Source: JAKALX01 sp964508715 (lineage in GTDB: Bacteria > Chloroflexota > Dehalococcoidia > Tepidiformales > Tepidiformaceae). From it: a DNA stretch of 64,000 bases. The position numbers and the translations under genes were made by a program. A model generated the notes under the pieces. It was not told where the DNA came from. It saw only the letters and a list, made by a program, of their open reading frames with translations, and made no database searches. Position 1 is the stretch's first letter, and each line of letters opens with the position of its first letter. Shown here piece after piece: positions 43,138-52,628 of this stretch. The stretch is from positions 124,001 to 188,000 of the forward strand of contig CAZDUX010000005.1 in the NCBI GenBank assembly GCA_964508715.1. The letters run 5' to 3'.

Positions 43138-43160
43138 GGCCGCGAATCGATTTCGCGGCC
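43138..43160 (-). terminator. Hairpin after the small membrane protein genes
   Basis: A 9-bp stem GGCCGCGAA/TTCGCGGCC with a 5-nt loop, followed on the minus strand by TTAATGTT, 22 nt beyond the stop of the second small gene. Confidence 0.6.
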
Positions 43161-43182
43161 CGGTAACCGTCGCTCAACAGGC

Positions 43183-43284
43183 CTATTTGGTCGTCAGCTT
43201 TCGCGTGACCATGAATGTTGCAGCGCACCAAAGCGCTGCCGGGATACCAAGGCACACGCTCACAATCAGCAGTTCGGCCGTCAT
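43183..43284 (-). CDS. 33-residue single-helix membrane protein
   Basis: A complete small ORF with GGGGGA as SD. The protein starts MTAELLIVSVCLG, crosses the membrane once and ends with a basic tail (TRKLTTK). It aligns without gaps to the 36-residue protein encoded 120 nt upstream (shared MT-x-EL, LG-x-P, W, A, R-x-L), so the two are tandem paralogues. Too short for usual gene callers. Such proteins often stabilise a larger membrane complex; the partner is not evident. Confidence 0.6.
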   Translation of the reverse strand: MTAELLIVSVCLGIPAALWCAATFMVTRKLTTK

Positions 43285-43404
43285 TCTGTCCCCCAAGAAC
43301 ACATTTTTCGTGAGCCTGCGCCACGCGCACTGCCCACCGTGCTCTCAGTTATAGCGCACGTCCTGCCTAGAGTCTGTGAATGCGGGTACGGTGGTGCCCC
43401 GTCC

Positions 43405-43515
43405 CTACTCCTTCCCGTACGGATGCAGATGCCGGAGGATCAAGACCTCGGCGATCACCCAGGCGACCAGGGGCACTCCAAGTCCGAGGGCAGTGAAAAA
43501 TAGCTCATACGTCAT
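43405..43515 (-). CDS. 36-residue single-helix membrane protein
   Basis: A complete small ORF with a perfect AGGAGG SD 5 nt before the ATG. It begins MTYELFFTALGLGVPLV, continues as one membrane helix (AWVIAEVLIL) and ends RHLHPYGKE. It is a paralogue of the downstream 33-residue protein. The strong SD and family-like conservation between the two copies support real genes. Function unknown; resemblance to small oxidase subunits is only in size. Confidence 0.65.
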   Translation of the reverse strand: MTYELFFTALGLGVPLVAWVIAEVLILRHLHPYGKE

Positions 43516-43721
43516 CGGACCCTCCTTCGTATGCCCACCTGCCGTGGGCTGCACGCCGAAGTTCTAACGCCCTTCTCCCACTCCACAGTACGGCCGTTCG
43601 GACTGGACAAACTCCCCCGATCGACCCTCTGTCACACGTCATCATACGCCAGTGAAATGGCGTGTAATCCAGGGTGATTGCTCGTATACGCCCGCCGATT
43701 ACCGGATCTAGACCCAGAGGA

Positions 43722-43750
43722 GACGCGGGAATCACGCTGATTCCCGCGTC
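43722..43750. terminator. Terminator hairpin after the aldo/keto reductase gene
   Basis: A perfect 13-bp stem (GACGCGGGAATCA / TGATTCCCGCGTC) with a 3-nt loop, 33 nt past the minus-strand stop codon. T-rich sequence is weak on both sides. Confidence 0.65.
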
Positions 43751-43783
43751 TTCGCCCGGCATTGCGATCTCCCGGCCTTGCCG

Positions 43784-44794
43784 CTAGAACACGCGGTAAG
43801 GATGCGGCCCAAACTCCGCTTCGTAGAACGGTGAGACCATCCGCCCGGGCCGAACCACGTGGTCGATTGCCCGGTTTTCCTCATCCGTCAACGTCACCTC
43901 CGCCGCCTTCAGGTTGTCTTCGAGTTGCTCCATTGTGCGCGGCCCGATGATTGCGCTCGTCACACCTGGCCGCCCCATGCACCACGCGAGTGCCAGCTGC
44001 GAGAGCGACACTCCCTTTGCTTCAGCGATCGGTGTGAGTTCCTCGATTGCGGTGAACACACCCTCCGTCCAGCGCCGCCGCTGCAACGGGTTCGACTCCA
44101 TCTGCCCGAAGCGGGAGTCCTCGGGAGGTGGCTCACCGCGATGGTACTTTCCAGTCAGCAACCCGCCGGCGAGCGGGCTCCACGGGATGACCCCAAACCC
44201 GTACGTCTGCGCCATCGGGATGAGTTCCCGCTCGACGCGCCGGTCGAGGATGTTATACGGCGGCTGCTCGCACACGAACCGGTTGAGCCCCAGCTCCTTC
44301 GATACCCATAACGACTCCATGAGCTGCCACGCTGCAAACGTACTCGTTCCCAGGTACCGAACCTTCCCGCTGCGCACCAGGTCATCCATCGCCCGCAGCG
44401 TCTCATCGATCGGGATATTCGGGTCCGGCCGATGGATCTGGTAGAGGTCGATGTAATCCGTCTGGAGCCGTCTGAGGCTCGCCTCGCACTGCTCAATGAT
44501 GTGCCGGCGCGTGTTCCCCATGGCGTTGACATCATCGCCCATCTTCCCGTGCACCTTGGTCGCCAGGACGACGGTTCCGCGCTTTCCGTTCCGCTTCAGC
44601 GCCGCGCCCGTAGCCTCTTCGCTCTTCCCGGTACTGTAGACATTCGCTGTATCGAGGAAGTTGATCCCCGCATCGAGCGCCCGGTCGATGATGTCCGCCG
44701 AGTCCGCTGGGGTCGTCTTCCCGCCAAACATCATGCACCCCAGGCAGATGCTGCTCACCTTGACCCCGGTGCGCCCGAGTTGCCGGTATTCCAT
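43784..44794 (-). CDS. Aldo/keto reductase
   Basis: A 336-residue NADPH-dependent (beta/alpha)8 reductase of the voltage-channel beta/YhdN-like subfamily. Catalytic tetrad residues are visible: Asp in LDTANVYSTGKSEE with its Tyr, Lys in ATKVHGKMG, and His in YQIHRPDP. The cofactor segment (GPRTMEQLEDNL) is at the C-terminus. The ATG at 44794 with GGAGGG upstream gives the typical MEYRQLGRTG N-terminus. Single gene; substrate unknown. Confidence 0.93.
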   Translation of the reverse strand: MEYRQLGRTGVKVSSICLGCMMFGGKTTPADSADIIDRALDAGINFLDTANVYSTGKSEEATGAALKRNGKRGTVVLATKVHGKMGDDVNAMGNTRRHIIEQCEASLRRLQTDYIDLYQIHRPDPNIPIDETLRAMDDLVRSGKVRYLGTSTFAAWQLMESLWVSKELGLNRFVCEQPPYNILDRRVERELIPMAQTYGFGVIPWSPLAGGLLTGKYHRGEPPPEDSRFGQMESNPLQRRRWTEGVFTAIEELTPIAEAKGVSLSQLALAWCMGRPGVTSAIIGPRTMEQLEDNLKAAEVTLTDEENRAIDHVVRPGRMVSPFYEAEFGPHPYRVF

Positions 44795-44907
44795 TTCGCA
44801 AGTCCCTCCATCAACGTTCACGTCAGGGTAAACGCCTGTCGTTCCGCCCGCACCCCGCAATTCGCCAGATCATCCACTTCTCCCTCCTCCCTCCTCTCCC
44901 CTCCCTC

Positions 44908-44913
44908 TACAAT
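44908..44913 (+). promoter_or_regulatory. -10 hexamer before mutS
   Basis: TACAAT ends 6 nt before the GTG start within a pyrimidine-rich stretch lacking any SD, so mutS is probably translated from a leaderless mRNA. Confidence 0.55.
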
Positions 44914-44919
44914 CTCCCC

Positions 44920-47448
44920 GTGTCCACCCCCATCCGCCTCCAGTACCTCGAACTCAAGGAACGCTATCCGGACACCATTCTTTTTTTCCGCCTTGGCGAC
45001 TTCTACGAGACCTTCGACGACGATGCCAAACTCGTCGCTTCCGAGCTCCAGATCACCCTCACTTCAAAACCCATGGGTAAGGACCTCCGCGTTCCGCTGG
45101 CTGGTGTCCCCTACCACGCTATCGACGGTCATGTCGCGAAGCTGGTAGGTCGCGGATACCGCGTGGCTATCTGCGAGCAGATGGCCGATCCGGCCGAGGT
45201 CAAGGGGCTCGTCCCCCGCGACGTCGTCCGGGTCGTTACCGCTGGCACCGTCACGGCCGACAACTCCCTCGAACCTGCCGCCCCCAACTACCTTGCCGCC
45301 TTCGTTGTGCGAAAGAGCGAGCCCGCCGCCGCCCTTGCTGACATCACCACGGGCGAAGTCCGCCTCGTCAAAGGCTCCGAGGCCATTCTCGAACTGCTCC
45401 GCAGCGCCCCTGCGGAGCTCCTCCACGAAGGCGCCGATGACCTGCTCCCGCCAGCACTCACGGCCAGCCGCGTCCTCCGCATGACACTCTCCGAGTTCGC
45501 TGTCGAGACCGAGCTCGCCCGCCATTTTGGGGACCATGCCATCGGCTCACTTGTCGACGGGCCCTCCGAAGCCGCTGCTCTCGCCCATATCCTCGCCTAC
45601 CTGCGAGAGACGTATCCCGCTGCCCTGGGCGCGCTCCAACGAGTTCGCCCGCTGGCGGCCGCCGGCATCCTCACCGTCGATCAGCGCACCCTCCGCAACC
45701 TCGATGTCCTGCACGAGCCGGGCCGCCAGTCGCTCTTCAACGTCTTGAATAACGCCCGTTCTTCCATGGGTGCCCGCCTTCTCCGTCACTGGCTCACACA
45801 CCCCCTGCGTGACGGTGCCGAACTGGAGGCGCGCTACGACGCCATCGCCTGGTCCATCGCGCACCCCATCGAACGTGAGCAGTGCCAGGCGATCCTCCGT
45901 GGTATCGCCGATATTGGCCGTCTCGCCGGACGGGTTGGCGCACGCTCTGCCTCGCCACGCGACCTGGCAGCCCTTCGAACCGGCCTCCGCGCGACCCTCG
46001 ATCTCGGCGCCCGGCTCAGCCGAACGGAAACGCCCATCCTCCTTGCGAATGCCACCGCCTCGCTCTCGAGTACCGCCGAGCCGTTGCTTGCCCTCGACGC
46101 CGCCCTCGACGATGACCCTCCTGCTTCGTTCGATGAAGGCGGCGTCATCCGCCCGGACTTCAGCCCCGAGATCGACTCCCTTCGTGCCCTCACACGCGAT
46201 GCCCGTGGTTTCCTCCTCGGCCTTGAACGGCTCGAGCGAGAGCGCACGGGAATCAAATCGCTCAAGGTCGGCCACAACAAGGTCTTCGGCTACTACATCG
46301 AAGTCTCGGCTGCCAACAGCAACGCCGTTCCCGGCCACTACCAGCGCCGCCAGACCCTCGTGGGCGCCGAGCGATACGTTACCGAAGAGCTCAAGGAGCA
46401 TGAGTCCCGCCTCATCGGTGCCCGTGACCGCCTCGTCGATCTCGAGAAACAGGCCTTCAGCCAGCTTGTCGAAACCCTCGCGGCCAACCTTGCGGGGCTC
46501 CAGGCTGTTGCCGAAGCCGCGGCATTCATCGACCTCGCGCTTGCCCTCGGCGAGACCGCGAGCGCGCGTGGCTACACGCGTCCCACGCTCGGCGCCCCGC
46601 ACGTTCGCATCATTGCCGGCCGCCACCCGGTCGTCGAAGCAGCACTCGGCCCCGGCCTTTTCGTCCCGAACGATTGCATCCTCGATGAGGACTGCCAGGT
46701 CATGCTCCTCACCGGACCGAACATGTCGGGCAAGTCCACATTCCTCCGCCAGGCGGCGCTCATCGCGCTCATGGCCCAGGCTGGTTCATTCGTCCCCGCC
46801 GCCGAGGCGGAGCTCCCGCTTTTCGACCGTATCTTCACCCGCATCGGGGCCCAGGACGATCTTGCCGCCGGGCAATCCACTTTCATGGTTGAAATGGTCG
46901 AAACCGCCCAGATCCTGCACCAGGCAACCCCCGATTCGCTCGTCATCCTCGATGAGGTGGGGCGCGGCACGAGCACCTTCGACGGCATGGCGATTGCACG
47001 CGCCGTCGTCGAATTCCTCCATAACCGCCGCGAAGTCGCAGCGCGTACCCTCTTCGCGACCCACTACCACGAACTCACCGAGCTTGCCGAAATCCTCCCT
47101 CGTGTCCGCAATGCGCATGTTGCCGTCCGTGAAGACGGCGCCGAGGTCGTCTTCGAGCATCGCATCGTCCCCGGCCCCAGCGACCGCTCGTACGGGGTGC
47201 ATGTCGCTCGCCTGGCAGGACTTCCGGGAGCGGTCGTTACGCGTGCCGAACACCTTCTCAGCGAACTCGAATCGCCAAACGCGCGATTCAGCGCACCGGT
47301 CCCGGAGTCGATTCAGCCTCCCCTCTTCGGTGGTCCGTCCCCGGTGGAAGCAACCCTTGCCGCCCTCGATGTTGACAGCCTCACGCCCATCGAAGCCATC
47401 CAGAAGCTCTACGAGCTCCGTGCACGGGCACGCTCGAAGCAGCAGTGA
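44920..47448 (+). CDS. mutS: DNA mismatch repair ATPase MutS
   Basis: An 842-residue mismatch sensor. The N-terminal mismatch-binding domain has the Phe-x-Glu motif in GDFYETF (residues 26-32), followed by connector, lever and clamp domains, and the C-terminal ABC ATPase with Walker A GPNMSGKST (599-607) and Walker B VILDEVGRGTS. Full length and intact. It overlaps mutL by 4 nt (GTGA), giving a coupled mutSL operon. Confidence 0.98.
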   Translation: MSTPIRLQYLELKERYPDTILFFRLGDFYETFDDDAKLVASELQITLTSKPMGKDLRVPLAGVPYHAIDGHVAKLVGRGYRVAICEQMADPAEVKGLVPRDVVRVVTAGTVTADNSLEPAAPNYLAAFVVRKSEPAAALADITTGEVRLVKGSEAILELLRSAPAELLHEGADDLLPPALTASRVLRMTLSEFAVETELARHFGDHAIGSLVDGPSEAAALAHILAYLRETYPAALGALQRVRPLAAAGILTVDQRTLRNLDVLHEPGRQSLFNVLNNARSSMGARLLRHWLTHPLRDGAELEARYDAIAWSIAHPIEREQCQAILRGIADIGRLAGRVGARSASPRDLAALRTGLRATLDLGARLSRTETPILLANATASLSSTAEPLLALDAALDDDPPASFDEGGVIRPDFSPEIDSLRALTRDARGFLLGLERLERERTGIKSLKVGHNKVFGYYIEVSAANSNAVPGHYQRRQTLVGAERYVTEELKEHESRLIGARDRLVDLEKQAFSQLVETLAANLAGLQAVAEAAAFIDLALALGETASARGYTRPTLGAPHVRIIAGRHPVVEAALGPGLFVPNDCILDEDCQVMLLTGPNMSGKSTFLRQAALIALMAQAGSFVPAAEAELPLFDRIFTRIGAQDDLAAGQSTFMVEMVETAQILHQATPDSLVILDEVGRGTSTFDGMAIARAVVEFLHNRREVAARTLFATHYHELTELAEILPRVRNAHVAVREDGAEVVFEHRIVPGPSDRSYGVHVARLAGLPGAVVTRAEHLLSELESPNARFSAPVPESIQPPLFGGPSPVEATLAALDVDSLTPIEAIQKLYELRARARSKQQ

Positions 47449-49274
47449 TGGCCCACGACCCCTACCTCACTACTCCAGGCTCCGCGACCGGGGAAATGGC
47501 ACCCCGAACCGGCAATCGTTCGATCCACGTTCTGACCCCCGAAGTCGCAGCCCGGATCGCCGCTGGCGAGGTCATCGAACGCCCCGTCTCCGTTGTCCGG
47601 GAACTCCTCGACAACGCTATCGATGCCGGCGCCAGCCGCATCTCGCTCGAAATCGAGGACGGCGGGCTCACCCTCATCCGGATCACCGACGATGGCCGCG
47701 GTATCCCGCCGGAGCAGATCGAACTCGCCTTCGAACGCCACGCCACGAGCAAGATCGAGGCCCTCGACGACCTTGCCCACGTCCACACACTTGGCTTCCG
47801 TGGTGAGGCTCTCCCTTCCATCGCCGCTGCCGCCAATGTCGAACTCCTGAGCCGCTCTGCCTCCGAGCCCGTTGGAGTCCTGGCCGTCCTCGTTGACGCC
47901 CGTGTCGTCCGCCGGACGTCGCGGCCCTCGCCAACCGGTACCACGTTCGCCGTCCGCGACCTCTTTGGGCGTCTGCCCGCGCGTCGCAAGTTCCTCGGTT
48001 CGCCCCAGGCCGAGGCCCGCCAGATCACGGTACTCATCTCGCACTATGCCCTTGCCTACCCCGGTATCGCGTTCACGTTTGCCTCCAACGGGCGGAGCGT
48101 GCTCTCCACCGCCGGCGACGACGACCTGCGCCACGCCTTCGCAGCTGTCTACGGGGCGGATGCGGGCGCGGCAATGCTCGACGTCGCCCACGAGGAGAAC
48201 GGTGTTCGGATTACCGGCCTTGTCGGGCCACCCGCGCTTCACCGCGGTAACCGCTCGGCGATCTCTGTATTCGTGAACGGCCGCTGGGTCCAGAGCCGCC
48301 CACTCGTCTTCGCCATCGTCGATGCCTACCAGGCCCAGCTCCCGATCGGCCGCCACCCGGTCGCGGCGATTACGGTCCGCATTGGCGACGATGAGGTCGA
48401 CGTCAACGTCCACCCGGCGAAGGCCGAAGTTCGCTTCCGCGACGAGCGGCTCGTCGGCCGCGTTATCCGGCACGCTATCTCCGCGGCACTCGATTCCTCG
48501 CGTCCCGTCTCCTGGCCGATAGCCCGCCCGCCCGAGGCCGGGACCGAAGCGGAACCCTTCGCGCCTCCGGAACTCATGCCCCCCGTTGGGCCAGGCGCTC
48601 CCGAGGCTCTCCGTCCGCCGGCGCCACTCCAGTCCCGGCTAGAGTTCAGTACCGCGACTCCTTCCTCCTCGCTCCTCGCTCCCCCTTCCCAGCGTCAGCT
48701 CCTCCCTCTCCTCCGTGTCGTCGGGCAGATGGGCTCGACCTACGTCGTTTGTGAGGGCCCCGACGGCATGTATCTCATCGACCAGCACGCGGCCCACGAG
48801 CGCGTTGTCTACGACCGCATTGTTGCTGCCCGAGCCGATGCGTCTCTCCGGCCCTCGCAACCGCTCCTCGATCCCGTACTGGCCGATTTCGATCCCCTCC
48901 AGGCTGCCACGCTCGAAGAGAACCGCGCCAATCTCGAGACAGTCGGCCTCGACCTCGAGCCCTTTGGCGGCACGTCCTACCTCATCCGTGCTGTTCCCAC
49001 CGGGATCTCCGGCCGTGACGTTGTGGCTGCAATCCGTGGCTTCCTCGACCAACTGGCCGGTGAACGCCGGGTAAGCGACCCGTTCGAGCGTGCCGCGGCC
49101 ACCGTTGCCTGTCACTCGAGCGTCCGCGCCGGGATGGCCCTCTCCACGGACGAGATGCGGCGGCTCATCGAAGACCTGGCCGTCACAACCTCCCCCCGGA
49201 CCTGTCCCCATGGCCGCCCGACACTCATCCACGTCGGCACCGACCTCATCGAGCGCCAGTTCGGCCGCCGCTAA
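47445..49274 (+). CDS. mutL: DNA mismatch repair protein MutL
   Basis: A 609-residue GHKL ATPase that couples MutS to strand incision. N-terminal motifs RELLDNAIDAGAS, DDGRGI and GFRGEAL are intact. The C-terminal domain has DQHAAHE (446-452), ACHSS and CPHGRP, the metal-site set of endonuclease-type MutL, but the last acidic residue of the DQHAxxExxxxE motif is Asp457. The start may be GTG 47445 or the next ATG 47448. A Pro/Ser-rich linker separates the domains. Its end overlaps the convergent dioxygenase gene by 4 nt. Confidence 0.97.
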   Translation: MMAHDPYLTTPGSATGEMAPRTGNRSIHVLTPEVAARIAAGEVIERPVSVVRELLDNAIDAGASRISLEIEDGGLTLIRITDDGRGIPPEQIELAFERHATSKIEALDDLAHVHTLGFRGEALPSIAAAANVELLSRSASEPVGVLAVLVDARVVRRTSRPSPTGTTFAVRDLFGRLPARRKFLGSPQAEARQITVLISHYALAYPGIAFTFASNGRSVLSTAGDDDLRHAFAAVYGADAGAAMLDVAHEENGVRITGLVGPPALHRGNRSAISVFVNGRWVQSRPLVFAIVDAYQAQLPIGRHPVAAITVRIGDDEVDVNVHPAKAEVRFRDERLVGRVIRHAISAALDSSRPVSWPIARPPEAGTEAEPFAPPELMPPVGPGAPEALRPPAPLQSRLEFSTATPSSSLLAPPSQRQLLPLLRVVGQMGSTYVVCEGPDGMYLIDQHAAHERVVYDRIVAARADASLRPSQPLLDPVLADFDPLQAATLEENRANLETVGLDLEPFGGTSYLIRAVPTGISGRDVVAAIRGFLDQLAGERRVSDPFERAAATVACHSSVRAGMALSTDEMRRLIEDLAVTTSPRTCPHGRPTLIHVGTDLIERQFGRR

Positions 49275-50083
49275 CGCCAGAATCCGAAATCCAGCATCCG
49301 GTGGCCGGCCAGCCGCCCGTCTGCCACTTCCGGCGGTACCATTCGCAGCTCGGCACAGGTCCGAACCGCCGTCATCTCATCCGTCGCCCACGTGCGGTGC
49401 AGCACCTGCCCTGCGAGCAATACCACATCGCCGAACGCCACGACGGGTCGCAGTCGGTGGCCCTCTGGCCAGGCGGTGTCAATCCGCTCGCCTCGCAGCT
49501 CATCCAGCGTGAGCACGTCCCGCGGTCCAGCCGTCACGAACTCGAGGCCCGGCGAATCGAGCCCCGCGTCCACGAACGGTATCCACGCGACGATGATCGG
49601 CAGCAATGGGCGCCGGGATTGCGCGCTATCGAGAAAGTTCAGCCCGTATGCCCCATCCTGGTGGAACTGGTGAGGCCCGTGTCCCGGTGCACGCATCGAT
49701 GGCGGGTACTGCCGCCGCAACCAGCAGATGTCCAGGTCAAACACGAACTCGCCCCCGAGTACTCCCCTGGCGGCGTCCCAAACTACCGGGTGGAGCGAGG
49801 CAGCCACGGACTCCCACCCCGGCACAGCGTCGACGCCGAGCGCCGCCACACTCGCCTGGTAGCGTGTTCCTGCCGGCAACTCCTCGCCCGCTCTCCAGAT
49901 CCCGTGCTCGGCGACAAGCGATTCGAGGTGCGCATAGGCACGCTCAACCTCACCGGCCCATCCGCGAATCTGGTCGCGGTCCAGGGCGTCGCGCACCACC
50001 GCGAAGCCGTCGCCGCGAAGGAGCTCCGCCGCACGCTCCGCACAGCCCGCTTCGCCTGCCCGCACCTCGTACGGATCAGGCAT
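49271..50083 (-). CDS. Phytanoyl-CoA dioxygenase (PhyH) family protein
   Basis: A 270-residue Fe(II)/2-oxoglutarate oxygenase candidate. The HxD iron motif is HQDG in HQFHQDGAYG, and the distal His is probably in QVLHRTWATD with a following Arg for 2-oxoglutarate (VRTCAELR). It lies 18 nt after the CoA-binding protein gene on the same strand, so they may be cotranscribed and act on a shared acyl-CoA pathway. Substrate unknown. Confidence 0.85.
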   Translation of the reverse strand: MPDPYEVRAGEAGCAERAAELLRGDGFAVVRDALDRDQIRGWAGEVERAYAHLESLVAEHGIWRAGEELPAGTRYQASVAALGVDAVPGWESVAASLHPVVWDAARGVLGGEFVFDLDICWLRRQYPPSMRAPGHGPHQFHQDGAYGLNFLDSAQSRRPLLPIIVAWIPFVDAGLDSPGLEFVTAGPRDVLTLDELRGERIDTAWPEGHRLRPVVAFGDVVLLAGQVLHRTWATDEMTAVRTCAELRMVPPEVADGRLAGHRMLDFGFWR

Positions 50084-50101
50084 CAGCGGCCCTCGTGGCG
50101 G

Positions 50102-51547
50102 TTACCGCAGCTCCTGCCATCGGACCAGCTTCGCAAGTGCATGCGCCGCCCGCGCGATGCTCGGGTATACAGCCAGTCCGTTCCGCCAGCAGAGGTCCTG
50201 GAACTCGTTCCCGTGCTCGAACCCTTCCTCGTCCACCGACGGGCGGATCGCGATGACAACGGGCTTCCCGCTCTGTTCCTGCACGCGGGCCAGGCTCTCT
50301 GCCTGGTGGCGCAGCCGTTGACGTCCGGCCATTCCGCCCATCCGTGCCATCGGCCCCCCGCTGAAGCCCGTGTGGTAGAGCACCAGATCCACGTTGGGTG
50401 CCGTCGCACACGGCATGAGCGTCGCATCGAAGCCCTTCTCTTCCCACAGGCTCGTCGTATCGATCGGGTTGCGAATGCTCGTCCCTGCTTCGTGTGTCAC
50501 CTTCGCGAGCTCGGCCTGTGTCTCGGGGAGCAGCGCCGGCACCTTCAATCCGGCCGCATCCAGGTCGTCGGCCGCCAGCACACTCGCTCCGCCTCCGCCA
50601 CCAACGACCACGACGTTCGGACCACCAACCTTTTTTACGAAGCGGAACGTCACGGCCATGTCCACGAGTTCCTCGAGGCTCTCGACCCGAACGCCACCCG
50701 CCTGCTTCACCAGCCCATCGAACACCTGCAACGAGCCGGCAAGTGACGCCGTGTGCGAATTGGCTGCTCGTGACCCGGCCTCGGTCCGGCCACTCTTGAG
50801 GATTGCCAGCGGTTTCGCCTGCCCCGCGCGCCGGATCGCCTGCGCGAGCCGTGGGCCATCCTGGATGCCCTCCAGGTATGCCACGATGATCTCCGTTGCC
50901 GGGTCGTCGGTCAGGTAATCGAAGAAGTCCGCTGCCTTCAGGTCTGCCCCGTTTCCGAAGCTGATGACCTTCGAGCAGCGGATCCCGCGCGGCATCGCGT
51001 AGCGCACGAACTCGCCCGCGTTCATCCCCGACTGTGAAACCATGCCCACCGGCCCGCTCTCCGGGATCTGCCCCGGCATCATCGCCAGCCGCGATTCCGG
51101 CACATACAGCCCCATGCAGTTCGGACCGATCAGGCGGATACCGGCCGACCGCGCACGCGCGACCACCGCCTGCTCCATCTTCGCCCGCTCCACGTCGCCC
51201 GTTTCCGTGAAGCCCGCCGTGAACAGGTGCAGAACCTTCACGCCTTTTGCGATGCAGTCCTCGAGCAACGCCGGCACGTTCCGCGCATTGACTGACGAGA
51301 TCACGTAGTCAACATCGTCCTGCACGTCGAGCAGGCTCTTGTAGCATTTCAGCCCCCGAATTGCCGCTGCCGTCGGGTGGATGAGGTAGATCGGCCCGCG
51401 AAACCCGATCTCCTGGAGGCTCGAGACGAACCCGCCTCCCCCGAATCCCTGGCCCTCTTTCGCCGAAACACCGGCGATGGCGATTGACCGGGGATGAAAG
51501 ACATAATCCAACTCAGGCACGGTTACACTCGGCGCGGTCACAGGCAC
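50102..51547 (-). CDS. NDP-forming acyl-CoA synthetase-like CoA-binding protein
   Basis: A 481-residue protein with the succinyl-CoA synthetase alpha plan: CoA-binding domain opening FHPRSIAIAGVSAKEGQG, CoA-ligase domain with GMVSQSGMNAGE, and the phospho-His loop in ANSHTASLAG. The ATP-grasp beta portion is missing, so a partner subunit would be needed for ADP- or GDP-linked acyl-CoA synthesis. The N-terminal start is uncertain among several GTG codons. It precedes the PhyH-like gene in a probable two-gene operon. Confidence 0.88.
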   Translation of the reverse strand: MPVTAPSVTVPELDYVFHPRSIAIAGVSAKEGQGFGGGGFVSSLQEIGFRGPIYLIHPTAAAIRGLKCYKSLLDVQDDVDYVISSVNARNVPALLEDCIAKGVKVLHLFTAGFTETGDVERAKMEQAVVARARSAGIRLIGPNCMGLYVPESRLAMMPGQIPESGPVGMVSQSGMNAGEFVRYAMPRGIRCSKVISFGNGADLKAADFFDYLTDDPATEIIVAYLEGIQDGPRLAQAIRRAGQAKPLAILKSGRTEAGSRAANSHTASLAGSLQVFDGLVKQAGGVRVESLEELVDMAVTFRFVKKVGGPNVVVVGGGGGASVLAADDLDAAGLKVPALLPETQAELAKVTHEAGTSIRNPIDTTSLWEEKGFDATLMPCATAPNVDLVLYHTGFSGGPMARMGGMAGRQRLRHQAESLARVQEQSGKPVVIAIRPSVDEEGFEHGNEFQDLCWRNGLAVYPSIARAAHALAKLVRWQELR

Positions 51548-51752
51548 ACTCCAGCATCAGTTCACAGATTGGTTGGCCGCGCCGTCCCGTCGTCGCTGCC
51601 TACAGCGCCGCGCCACCCTTCACTCTACAACCCAACGCCCCAACGCTCGAATGGCACCCCGTCGTCGCTACTATGTGCCCTGTCATGCCACCTCGCGTGT
51701 ACCGAAGTGCTAGCATCCCCGCCCGATACCAACCGAGAAGGAGTCCAGACCC

Positions 51753-52541
51753 ATGGCAGGCAGACTGGAGGGCCTCGTGGCCTTCGTTACTGGTGGCGGG
51801 CGCGGCATTGGCCGGGCGATAGCGCTCGACCTTGCCCGCGATGGCGCCTCGGTTGCTATCTCCGCCCGTTCAACAAATGAGGTCGAACAGGTCGCACAGG
51901 AGATCGCTGCCCTCGGCCGGGCGGCACTCGCCGTCACATCCGATGCCATGAGCCGGGATGATTGTTACGGCGCTGTTGAGACCGTTCAGCGCGAACTCGG
52001 CCGTCTCGATATCCTCGTCAACAACGTTGGCGGCGTCCTCTTCGGCAACGGTCCCGAGGACCAGGCACCCTTCACCCACGATGACGACCTTTTCGTCGAC
52101 AACCTGACGCTCAACCTTGTCACCCACTACTGGACCACGAAGGCCGCGCTCCCGGGTATGCGCGATCGAGCCTTTGGACGGATCATCAATATCGGCTCGG
52201 GCTACGCCAAGCACAGCGGCGGCCCGCTCAGCTACACCGTCGCCAAGCACGGCATCATTGGGATGACACGTGCCCACGCAGGGCAACTCGCGCCCTTCGG
52301 TATCACGGTCAACTGCCTCTGCCCCGGCTGGACGAACACGAAACTCATTGAGATCGAACTCATGGCCGCTCGCCTCGGCACCGATGTTGCGGGTGCAAAG
52401 GCGTTTCTCGCTCGCGACAACCTGGTCGGCCGCATCCTCGAACCCGAAGAACTCGGCCCCATGGCCACCCTCCTCGCCGCACCCGAATCCCGTGGCATCA
52501 CCGGGCAGGTCATCAGCGTCGATGGTGGCTACCGCGTGTGA
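51753..52541 (+). CDS. Short-chain dehydrogenase/reductase
   Basis: A 262-residue classical SDR: cofactor motif TGGGRGIGRA, the NNVGG variant of NNAG, catalytic Ser in NIGSGYA and YTVAK. The C-terminal ITGQVISVDGGYRV is standard for 3-oxoacyl reductase-like SDRs. AAGGAG precedes the ATG, and a TAGCAT -10-like hexamer lies at 51711. Likely acts on a hydroxyacyl substrate; specificity unknown. Confidence 0.93.
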   Translation: MAGRLEGLVAFVTGGGRGIGRAIALDLARDGASVAISARSTNEVEQVAQEIAALGRAALAVTSDAMSRDDCYGAVETVQRELGRLDILVNNVGGVLFGNGPEDQAPFTHDDDLFVDNLTLNLVTHYWTTKAALPGMRDRAFGRIINIGSGYAKHSGGPLSYTVAKHGIIGMTRAHAGQLAPFGITVNCLCPGWTNTKLIEIELMAARLGTDVAGAKAFLARDNLVGRILEPEELGPMATLLAAPESRGITGQVISVDGGYRV

Positions 52542-52628
52542 GCAGCTGGCTTTCGGGCTTCCATGTCGCCGGCCCCCGCATTTGCGCCTGAAACCGCGCC
52601 GCTTCACCATCCCCATCGGGAGCAGCGC

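Noticed and set aside
43505..43762. 85-codon minus-strand ORF upstream of the small membrane protein
   Set aside because: No SD, no recognisable product, and it overlaps the terminator hairpin and the well-supported small ORF in another frame.
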